The notes beneath the pieces are model-generated. The model saw nothing but the letters and a program-made list of their open reading frames with translations. It searched no databases and had not been told where the DNA came from. The position numbers were made by a program, and so were the translations under genes. 64,000 nucleotides of DNA from Pedobacter mucosus (GTDB lineage Bacteria > Bacteroidota > Bacteroidia > Sphingobacteriales > Sphingobacteriaceae): assembly GCF_022200785.1 (NCBI RefSeq), contig NZ_CP087585.1:4216001-4280000 (forward strand), written 5' to 3'. The first letter of the stretch is position 1, and every line of letters begins with the position of its first letter. Below are positions 1 through 7,393 of this stretch, piece after piece.

Positions 1-143
1 GTTTTATTGTTTTACTCAAGGATTATTTTTTAGGAATATATTTGAAGTCTATTTCAGAGAATTCGAGTATTAGCGAAAGTAATTTTGAATTGCAAATAAG
101 CAATTAAATAGGAGATAGGAAATTATAACTGTTGCGATTTAGG

Positions 144-581
144 TTATATAAAATTGAATTCACTTCGATAATTCAAATATTCATCTTCTTTTTGGGTCAT
201 TAAAGTCTTAGCGACTTTGCCTTTATCCTTATAACCTAATAAATGTAGCGTTCCATGAATCATAACGCGACAAACCTCGTCAAATTCAGCAGTTTTGAAG
301 GTCATTGCATTTTCTTTAATACGTTCAATGCTGATGAAAATATCACTCACAATTTGCTTTTCTTCTTCAGAATTATCGAAAGTAATAATATCAGTAAAGG
401 TATCGTGGTTTAAGTATTGTTGATTTATGCCTAATAAATATTCGTCACTACAAAAAATGAAATTTAGTTCTTGTAAGGTAAATCCTTCTTTTTCTATAGC
501 AGCTTTAATCCACTTTTTTACTTTTAATTTTTGAGGAAGATTATAATTAACGGATTCGTTAAAAAATGAAATCGCAGGCAT
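144..581 (-). CDS. ybeY: Endoribonuclease YbeY (rRNA maturation)
   Basis: A 145-residue protein of normal YbeY length. YbeY is a zinc-dependent RNase that acts in 16S rRNA 3' end maturation and ribosome quality control. The family signature HGTLHLLGY lies at residues 109-117 and supplies two zinc-binding histidines, H109 and H113. The position of the third ligand (residue 119), usually His, is Asp here in the context GYKDKG. I recall similar sequences in other Bacteroidota YbeY proteins, so I do not read it as inactivation. It lies downstream of the DUF4175 gene on the same strand, a neighbourhood I know from other Bacteroidota. A toxin-antitoxin remnant now separates the two. Confidence 0.93.
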   Translation of the reverse strand: MPAISFFNESVNYNLPQKLKVKKWIKAAIEKEGFTLQELNFIFCSDEYLLGINQQYLNHDTFTDIITFDNSEEEKQIVSDIFISIERIKENAMTFKTAEFDEVCRVMIHGTLHLLGYKDKGKVAKTLMTQKEDEYLNYRSEFNFI

Positions 582-628
582 GTTAGTTAAGTTTGAAGCC
601 GCAAATTTAGGAAATAAAATTTTAGCAG

Positions 629-923
629 TTATTTACCTTTAAATTTCAACTTAGGATTTCTAGCTGTATGGAAGATAGCAAAGATTATTATTTCATCTCC
701 TATAATCTCAAATACTATAACGTAGGGGAATTCATCTAAAACTAAATGGCGATAGTTCTTTTCAAGTTTTTGCTAGTGTAGTGGATTTTTTTTCTAACTT
801 AGAATAAGACCTGTTTAATTCGGCAAGAAGTAAATCTCCTAAACCACTTTTCTGTTGTTCATACCAATCATATGCATCTTTGGCCATTAAAATGGCTGCA
901 GACTTTAGTTGGATAACATACAT
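629..923 (-). pseudogene. Broken RelE/ParE-type toxin gene
   Basis: Reading from the ATG at 923, the frame gives a typical ParE/RelE N-terminus (MYVIQLKSAAILMAKDAYDW...) but is lost after the sequence KLEKK. The C-terminal half, with the characteristic FPYVIVFEI and IFHTARNPKLK motifs, lies in another frame ending at the TAA at 631-629. An eight-base A run (T run 786-793 on the plus strand) would give EKNPLH if it were one base shorter. The restored frame then hits a TAG (773-775) where a residue such as Tyr is expected, before QKLEKNYRH. Two independent lesions therefore separate the halves, and a single homopolymer sequencing error cannot explain both. The start codon overlaps the antitoxin stop by one base (TAATG), as in an intact TA operon. 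Confidence 0.82.
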
Positions 924-1162
924 TATAAGCGCTTAATACCTTTTATAATATCGAAAGAATCTTGCTTGCTGTAAGATTTTGTATTACCACTCAAATGCAA
1001 TGCTCTCTCTTTATCAAGAATTTCAATATGTTCTTTTGTAAGACTAAAAGATTTTTCATTTTCAATTTCATTTTCGAGCAAAGTATAAATAGCTTTAATT
1101 TTATTATCTCCTGCGTCAGATAAATAAGTAATTAATCTTTGCCTAATTGCTGTGCTTGTCAT
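923..1162 (-). CDS. Antitoxin of a RelE/ParE-type toxin-antitoxin module
   Basis: A 79-residue, highly charged protein with a mostly helical N-terminal half and the C-terminal pattern LSGNTKSYSKQDSFDIIKG. I recognise this pattern (LSGxxxSYSxxxxxxxIxG) from Bacteroidota antitoxins that precede RelE/ParE toxins (addiction-module family). It overlaps the downstream toxin reading frame by one base, the usual translational coupling. The toxin is frameshifted and nonsense-mutated, so the antitoxin is now an orphan. It may still autoregulate or neutralise related toxins elsewhere. The exact antitoxin family is an inference from the pattern and the neighbour. Confidence 0.72.
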   Translation of the reverse strand: MTSTAIRQRLITYLSDAGDNKIKAIYTLLENEIENEKSFSLTKEHIEILDKERALHLSGNTKSYSKQDSFDIIKGIKRL

Positions 1163-1204
1163 AAAACAAATATAATAAAAAATAATCTGCGAAACTCTGC
1201 AAAC

Positions 1205-4200
1205 CTACCTCACCCCATTTAACGATTTTAAATATTCGGCGATTTTATTTTTATAATAATAATTTAAACTTGGTGGTAGTTTTTGTAAAATATCGCTTCC
1301 ATTTTGTTGTTGCTTTTTAAACTGTTCAATCATTTTTTGGTAAGATGGTGGAAACTCTTTAGCCGCTTTACTTTCTCGTTTAGAATCTTCATCCTGATCG
1401 CGTTCTGCTTTCTCGGCCTCTAACAATTTAGTTAACAATTCTTTCTGCCGATTCAATGTTTCTTGTTGTAAGCGCTTATTAACCAAATCGCTTTCTGTCT
1501 GCTTCATCTCTTTAATGGCCTCATTAAGGTTGCCCATTTTGCCTGAACCATCTTTATTTTCTTCGCGATTAATCTTTTCTAAAGCCTGGCGAATCATTTG
1601 CTGCTGTTGCGCCATTTTCCCAAATTCCTGACTCATTTGCCCTTTTCCAACAGTACCTTGGTTGCCTCCAGATTTCTGCATTTGCTCTTTCGCTTTCTGC
1701 ATATTTTTATTCAGTTGCTCCTGCATTTGCGAAAGCTGTTTCATGCCTTGTTTTTGCTTCTTGCCGCTTCCAGGTTTAGAATTTTTTTGCATGTTTTGCA
1801 ACTGATTTAACGCCTCACTTAACATCAAGGTTAAGTTGTTTATAGAAGTCATGGTAAATTGTTGATAGCGATTTGCTTCCGGTGTTCTTCTATCGCCTAG
1901 ACTTTCCAAACTTTTATCAAGGTTGAAATTGATTTTATTCATTTCCTCATTAACAGTCGATTCTATTTGTGGAACACGTTTACTCAAAGCAAATAAACTA
2001 TCAGCGATGGTTTTTAAATTATCTTTAATACTGCGTTGCTTTTGAACATTTGTAGTGTAAGATGGATCTGCAGCCGTCATTTTCTTTAACGCAAGCATCA
2101 CTTTTTCTTGTTCGAAAGAAGTATTTAATAAGTTTTCTAGCAAGCGACGCAATTCTTTAGCATTGAGGTTATTTTCCATTTCCTCGCCTTGTTGTTGCAT
2201 ATCATTCATCTTTTTAGAGAGCTTTTCCATTTGCTCGCTAGCTTTTTGCTGCTTTTGACTGGCGCTTTTAGAATCTTTTTTAGCTAATGCATCTTTACTA
2301 TCTTGTTGCTCTTTCTGTATTTCCTGAACGTCTTTTTCTGGATTTTCAAATGGATTTGGCTTTTCTAGACCTTGGTTTTTCTCTTCCAGTTTTTTCAAAT
2401 CATTTTTTAAATCGTCCATTTCCTTGTTCAAGGCATCCTGCTTTTGTTTCAACGATTCGTTATCCTGTTTTTTATCTGATGTTTCTTTGCTTAGCGCTTT
2501 CTGTTCCTTTGCCAACTCATTTAATCGGTCGATATCGCTTTGAAGATTTTGCTCAAATTCTAACTGCTTATAGAGCTCTAAAATCCTGTCTAATTCATTC
2601 TTGAGGGTTTTATTATCCAACTGCATTTTTGAAAGTTCATTCTGCGTTTGGTCTTTATTCTTCTCATTCATCAAATTTTGCAACTTTTGCAAAAGTTCCT
2701 TAGTTTTCTCATCCAGCACATTATCAAACAAATCCTTAATCTGCTTTTGTTTCTCTAAAAGCTCATCAGTTTGCTTTTGGTCTTCCTGTTGTTGAATATT
2801 TTTATCGTTCTGCTCTTTAATTTCCTTAACTGCTTCATCCAGTTGTTTTTGCTTATCTAATAAGGCTTCAATTTGTTTTTTATCCTCGAAAGAAATTTGC
2901 TTTTTATCAATTAGGCTTTCTGCTACTTTTTTACTCTCCTTTTCGATGGTATTAGCCAAGCGAATGGCCGATTGCATTTTTTGCTTCAATGCCTGCTTAC
3001 TTACGTTTACCTGTTCTGCCGTTTCAGCTTTAGTTGGTTGCTTAAGGGTTTTAATTTCTGAACGCGTAACCTTCGCTCCATTAATACCGTCATTATCAGC
3101 AACTTCAAAATAATATTCTATCTCCTGACCAGGTTTTGCTGATGCCAATTTTAAATCCCAGAAATAAAAGAAAGTATTTTCTATTGCGTTAGCCTTTATC
3201 GCTATATTTTTGGTTACCGTGCTAATTATCTTATTGTTTTCTTTGATGTTATATTTGAAACTCAATCTGCTAAATCCATAATCATCTGTTACTTCGCCAC
3301 TAAAATATAAGGCTTTATTGCTGATAGAATCTGCTTTTTGCTCAACCTGAATTACTGGCAATTGATCTTTAACCACCGTAATTTGGTGGCTTAATGAATC
3401 CCTAATGATTACAAATTCATTTTTTGGCGTAATGCTATATTTGGAATTATTTTTAATTGTTGCACTAAAGGCAGATTGATTTTCATTAACTTTTAAAACG
3501 TTTTCACCACCGTTTAAAACAAAAAGTAAGGAGTTACTTTGTCCTGTTTTAAAATTCCAGGTTACACGAGTTCCTTCTGGCAAAAGCATATCACCAACAT
3601 TGGTAATCACTTCTTGTTTTTTGCCTAAATAAGATGGATAATTTAAAGTTGCCATTGCGTTTAATAGCTCCGGACGAGGTTTTACGCTGATTGTAAATAT
3701 TGAAGAACTAAAGCCGCCACCTTTAAAAACTAATTTCTTATCGCTTTGGATGTTCTTAATGCTATAATTAAACTTACTTATATTCTGTTTTTCTAGCTTA
3801 TAGGTGTTTTTACCATCTTCTACATAAACCTCGGCAGGGAGTTCATCTCCAGTTAATTTTACATTCAAAGTTACATCATCGCCCTGCGTAACAATTAAAC
3901 TTTTATTTGTTACATTGAAAACAAAAGGTGCTTTTGGCGCAACGTATTCATCATATTTAAAAAAACTATTGGTTCCCTCACGCAAAATAGCAGGTGCGAT
4001 TAAGCCAATTAATAAAATAATACCAAGCGGAATAAGCAGGTATTTCAAGTACTTGCGGTTATCATTTATGCTAACAGCCGTGTAAAAAGGTACAGGTTTC
4101 AATTCTAAAATCTTCTGATCAATGCTGGCTAAAATAAGCTGATTATTCTCTGGAAAATGCTCAGAAAGTTTATGCAACTGTAAGGTGTTTAATAGCTTAT

Positions 4201-4522
4201 CCTTGATATCAAAAAAGTGGTTCCCTATAATAACTGAGGCTTCGTCGAAGGATAAGTGCTTGCCCAATTTCAGCATAGAAAGTAAAGGCTTTATAATTAA
4301 AAAGCCAATCAATAATAATCCTGAAAATATATAAGTGAAAAATATTATGGTTTTTAATCCAGCAGTTGGATTGAGGTAGTACAAACTTAGAAATACAAGT
4401 AAGTACAGCGCTAGAAGTATTGCAGCGGCATAAATGCTTCCCCTTAAAATTTTATTTAAATAAAATTTACGGATAAACTCATCTATCTTTCTTAATAAAT
4501 CGCTGTAATTATTACTCACCAT
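1205..4522 (-). CDS. DUF4175 family membrane protein with long coiled coil
   Basis: A 1105-residue protein of the DUF4175 family, which is widespread in Bacteroidota and has no established function. Two hydrophobic segments lie near residues 28-50 and 57-77 and a third near 158-178 (LLIPLGIILLIGLIAPAIL). A beta-rich region follows, roughly 200-500. Then comes a very long Gln/Lys/Glu-rich coiled-coil tract, roughly 505-1080, full of KQ and EQ repeats. The layout suggests membrane anchoring with a large domain outside the membrane, but topology cannot be fixed from sequence. The gene precedes ybeY on the same strand. Several ORFs on the opposite strand are artefacts of the low-complexity coiled-coil coding. 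Confidence 0.85.
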   Translation of the reverse strand: MVSNNYSDLLRKIDEFIRKFYLNKILRGSIYAAAILLALYLLVFLSLYYLNPTAGLKTIIFFTYIFSGLLLIGFLIIKPLLSMLKLGKHLSFDEASVIIGNHFFDIKDKLLNTLQLHKLSEHFPENNQLILASIDQKILELKPVPFYTAVSINDNRKYLKYLLIPLGIILLIGLIAPAILREGTNSFFKYDEYVAPKAPFVFNVTNKSLIVTQGDDVTLNVKLTGDELPAEVYVEDGKNTYKLEKQNISKFNYSIKNIQSDKKLVFKGGGFSSSIFTISVKPRPELLNAMATLNYPSYLGKKQEVITNVGDMLLPEGTRVTWNFKTGQSNSLLFVLNGGENVLKVNENQSAFSATIKNNSKYSITPKNEFVIIRDSLSHQITVVKDQLPVIQVEQKADSISNKALYFSGEVTDDYGFSRLSFKYNIKENNKIISTVTKNIAIKANAIENTFFYFWDLKLASAKPGQEIEYYFEVADNDGINGAKVTRSEIKTLKQPTKAETAEQVNVSKQALKQKMQSAIRLANTIEKESKKVAESLIDKKQISFEDKKQIEALLDKQKQLDEAVKEIKEQNDKNIQQQEDQKQTDELLEKQKQIKDLFDNVLDEKTKELLQKLQNLMNEKNKDQTQNELSKMQLDNKTLKNELDRILELYKQLEFEQNLQSDIDRLNELAKEQKALSKETSDKKQDNESLKQKQDALNKEMDDLKNDLKKLEEKNQGLEKPNPFENPEKDVQEIQKEQQDSKDALAKKDSKSASQKQQKASEQMEKLSKKMNDMQQQGEEMENNLNAKELRRLLENLLNTSFEQEKVMLALKKMTAADPSYTTNVQKQRSIKDNLKTIADSLFALSKRVPQIESTVNEEMNKINFNLDKSLESLGDRRTPEANRYQQFTMTSINNLTLMLSEALNQLQNMQKNSKPGSGKKQKQGMKQLSQMQEQLNKNMQKAKEQMQKSGGNQGTVGKGQMSQEFGKMAQQQQMIRQALEKINREENKDGSGKMGNLNEAIKEMKQTESDLVNKRLQQETLNRQKELLTKLLEAEKAERDQDEDSKRESKAAKEFPPSYQKMIEQFKKQQQNGSDILQKLPPSLNYYYKNKIAEYLKSLNGVR

Positions 4523-4780
4523 ATTACCGTAAATGTAATTATTGTTCCAGTTAATTAAAAGAAATCTCTTTAAGGTAACGTGTTTATTTCAAATAGGTTA
4601 TTTATAGTAGAAATTCTTTTGGAAAATAATGTTAGGTGTTTTATGGCGGTTTTCAGTCCTGCTTTTTGCTGCAACAAAACCAGAAAAAGCTTTTGGTTTT
4701 CGCTACAATCAGGTTTATTAAACAGAGTAAGGCGGTTGTGGCTAAAGCCTTAATAACTTAATATTAAACAGGCAGCTAAA

Positions 4781-5710
4781 GCAGCCTGCGATGAAATGCA
4801 AATCAATAATCCATTTGCCAATCGAGTTCAAGAAATGCAAACTGTATAGGAATTCATTGCTGTTCGGCTTCAGTCAACAGCAATGAAGCAGCCTGCGATG
4901 AAATGCAAATCGATTAATTCATTTGCCAATAGGGTTCAAGAAATGCAAACTGTATAGCAATTCATTGCTGTACGGCTTCAGCCAACAGCAATTCAGCAGC
5001 CTGCGATGAAGTATAAATCGATTAACTCATTTGCCAATAGGGTTCAAGAAATGCAAACTGTATAGGAATTCATTGCTGTTCGGCTTCAGCCAATAGCAAT
5101 GAATCAGCCTGCGATGAAATATAAATTGATTAATTCATTTGCCAATAGGGTTCAAGAAATGCAAACTGTATAGCAATTCATTGCTGTACGGCTTCAGCCA
5201 ACAGCAATTAAGCAGCCTACGATGAAATGCAAATCGATTAATTAATTTGCCAATCGGGTTCAAGAAATGCAAACTGTATAAGAATTCATTGCTATTCGGC
5301 TTCAGCCAATAGCAATGAATAAGCAGCCTGCGATGAAATGCAAATCGATTAATCCATTTGCCAATAGGGTTCAGGAAATCCAAACTGTATAGGAATTCTT
5401 TGCTATTCAGCTTCAGTCAACAGCAATTAAGCAGCCTGCGATGAAATGCAAATCGATTAATTCATTTGCCAATAGGGTTTAAGAAATGCAAACTGTATAG
5501 CAATTCATTGCTGTTCAGCTTCAGCCAACAGCAATTAAGCAGCCTGCGATGAAGTATAAATCGATTAATTCATTTGCGAATCGGTTTCAAGAAATGCAAA
5601 CTGTATAGAAATTCATTGCTGTACGGCTTCAGCCAACAGCATTAAAGCAGCCTGCGATGAAATATAAATCGCTCTATGGTTCATTCCCGTTCGGCTTTAG
5701 CCGACGGGTT
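4781..5710. repeat. Tandem array of ~108-bp hairpin units (about 9 copies)
   Basis: Units beginning GCAGCCTGCGATGAA (or close variants) start at 4781, 4887, 4996, 5104, 5212, 5323, 5431, 5539 and 5647, with spacings of 106, 109, 108, 108, 111, 108, 108 and 108 bp. Each unit holds an imperfect inverted repeat, TTCATTGCTGTT / AACAGCAATGAA, around a CGGCTTCAGCC core that itself contains GGC-TTCA-GCC. In the unit hairpin at 5284-5320 both arms carry TATT/AATA instead of TGTT/AACA, a compensatory change that keeps a perfect 13-bp stem. The last unit diverges after its first third and ends in a different hairpin at 5686-5708 (CCCGT-CGGC / GCCG-ACGGG). No gene or transposase lies inside. The array fills most of the 1.3-kb gap between the DUF4175 gene and the GDPD-GH16 gene. 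Confidence 0.92.
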
Positions 5711-5814
5711 AAAAACATAAATGTTGAAAATGCACATTAATTTAAAAATCTTTATCTTGTTATTTATTAATACAAAGGTTACATAGATTTTAAATTAGTA
5801 TTCTTATAAAAATC

Positions 5815-5822
5815 TACTTTTG
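5815..5822 (+). promoter_or_regulatory. Predicted -7 promoter element for the GDPD-GH16 gene
   Basis: TACTTTTG matches the Bacteroidota -7 consensus TAnnTTTG and lies 23 bp upstream of the ATG at 5846. It gives a short leader for the GDPD-GH16 gene and possibly for the phospholipase gene after it. The assignment rests on consensus match and position only. Confidence 0.5.
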
Positions 5823-5845
5823 ATTTTTTGTAAATCACCTAAAGC

Positions 5846-7348
5846 ATGAAACGAGTATTTATTTTTACCTTAATGTTGTTCATTTTTACAGCTACTTTCG
5901 CCCAAAAATTTAACTGGAATAAAAATCAGGTTATCGCCCATCGTGGTGCTTGGAAGAAAAATAATTTCCCCCAAAATTCAATCGCATCTTTAAATGAGGC
6001 TGTAAAGTTGGGCTGTTATGGATCCGAATTCGATGTATGGATGACAGCCGATAATGTTTTAGTAATAAACCACGACCCAGAATTTCAAGGATTAACCATC
6101 GAGAAAGTAAAATACGAAGAACTGCTAACAAAAACCATGAGCAATGGAGAGAAAATCCCAACGCTTGAAGCTTATTTGAAAGCAGGTAAAAAGCAGAAAA
6201 CCACAAAACTTATTTTAGAAATAAAGCCATCACTAATTAGCAAGGAACGCGGAATCGATGTTACCAATAAATGCATCGAAATGGTTAAAAAAGTTGGCGT
6301 TTTAGATTGGACAGAATACATCAGCTTTGACTATGATTACAGCAAACGTGTTTTAGCCGTTTTGCCAAAAGCAAAAGTTGCCTATTTAAGAGGTGAAATT
6401 AGCGCAGAGCAATTAAAAGCCGATAAACTTACAGGAGTAGATTATCATTATAGCTTTTACCAAAAGGATGGCTGGATTGAAAATGCACATCAATTGGGAT
6501 TATCTGTAAACGCCTGGACAGTGAATACCGCTCCAGAAATTCAATGGTTACTGGCTCACAAGGTTGATTTTATCACCACAAATGAGCCTGAATTGACTTT
6601 TGAAGAATTAAAGAAAGCACCTGTTGCAATAGGTTGGAAATTAAAGTGGGCTGATGAATTTGATGATGCTGGTTTGCCATTAAATAAAAACTGGAGTTAC
6701 GATGTAGGCGGAAAAGGTTGGGGAAATAACGAATTGCAATATTATACCGCTGCAGATTCTGCAAATGCAAATGTAAAAAAGGGGAATCTTAATATCACCA
6801 TAGTTAAAGAAGATAAAGAGAATAACCATTATACTTCTGCAAGAATAATTAGCAAAAACAAGTTCGATTTCAAATATGGAAGGGTAGAAGTTAGGGCAAT
6901 GTTACCAGCAGGAAGAGGTTTGTGGCCCGCAATATGGGCGCTTCCAACGGTTCCAAAGTATGGTGGATGGCCGAAAAGTGGCGAGATAGATATTATGGAA
7001 CATGTTGGTTACGAACCTGATAGTGTTTATGGAACTGTGCATACAGAAAAATTTAATCATATTATTCATACACAAGTTGGCAAAGGCGTAAAAATAAATC
7101 CATATAAAGCCTATCATATTTATGCAATTGAATGGTACGAAGACCGAATGGATTTTTTTGTAGACGATGAAAAATATTTGAGTTTTAAGAATACAGGAAA
7201 GGGTTCTCCAGAATGGCCTTTTGATCAAAATTTCCATCTTATTTTGAATGTTGCCGTAGGTGGTGGTTGGGGTGGAAAAATGGGTGTTGATGAAACAATT
7301 TTCCCTGCAACAATGAAAGTGGATTATGTAAGGGTTTATCAAAAATAA
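5846..7348 (+). CDS. GDPD-GH16 fusion: glycerophosphodiester phosphodiesterase plus family 16 glycoside hydrolase
   Basis: A 500-residue secreted protein with a signal peptide ending near FTATFAQ (residue 20). Residues 25-255 form a GDPD domain: the HRG motif has H32-R33, E61 and D63 lie in SEFDVW, and H76 lies in NHDPEF, all expected metal or catalytic positions for cleaving glycerophosphodiesters to glycerol 3-phosphate. Residues 263-500 form a GH16 domain with the signature GEIDIMEHVG, where E380 is the expected nucleophile and E385 the acid/base, together with WPAIWALP. GH16 enzymes of this type usually cut beta-1,3 or beta-1,3/1,4 glucans. The two domains join through a short linker with no stop or frameshift, so this is one true fusion. 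The next gene is a phospholipase C 45 bp downstream, which suggests a shared phosphodiester-scavenging role. Confidence 0.9.
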   Translation: MKRVFIFTLMLFIFTATFAQKFNWNKNQVIAHRGAWKKNNFPQNSIASLNEAVKLGCYGSEFDVWMTADNVLVINHDPEFQGLTIEKVKYEELLTKTMSNGEKIPTLEAYLKAGKKQKTTKLILEIKPSLISKERGIDVTNKCIEMVKKVGVLDWTEYISFDYDYSKRVLAVLPKAKVAYLRGEISAEQLKADKLTGVDYHYSFYQKDGWIENAHQLGLSVNAWTVNTAPEIQWLLAHKVDFITTNEPELTFEELKKAPVAIGWKLKWADEFDDAGLPLNKNWSYDVGGKGWGNNELQYYTAADSANANVKKGNLNITIVKEDKENNHYTSARIISKNKFDFKYGRVEVRAMLPAGRGLWPAIWALPTVPKYGGWPKSGEIDIMEHVGYEPDSVYGTVHTEKFNHIIHTQVGKGVKINPYKAYHIYAIEWYEDRMDFFVDDEKYLSFKNTGKGSPEWPFDQNFHLILNVAVGGGWGGKMGVDETIFPATMKVDYVRVYQK

Positions 7349-7393
7349 ATTTCTGTGCTTTTTGTTTATAGAAGCTAAATAAAATTATAAAAC

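Noticed and set aside
1..143. Possible partial gene at the left window edge
   Set aside because: AT-rich with stops in all frames and no recognisable protein. No feature can be supported.
1598..2795. Plus-strand ORFs of 64-105 codons opposite the DUF4175 gene
   Set aside because: These are Leu/Phe/Ser-rich shadows of Lys/Gln/Glu codons in the coiled coil, with no protein-like features.
5135..5383. An 82-codon minus-strand ORF with internal protein repeats
   Set aside because: It lies wholly within the 108-bp tandem array and its repetition follows from the DNA repeat, whose period is divisible by three in most units. Other units carry indels and stops in that frame.
4781..5710. The tandem array as a CRISPR array
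   Set aside because: Units are about 108 bp, contiguous and similar along their whole length, with no unique spacers and no cas genes nearby.
6902..7342. A 146-codon minus-strand ORF opposite the GH16 domain
   Set aside because: It overlaps the conserved catalytic region of GH16 in antisense. No family, and shadow-like composition.
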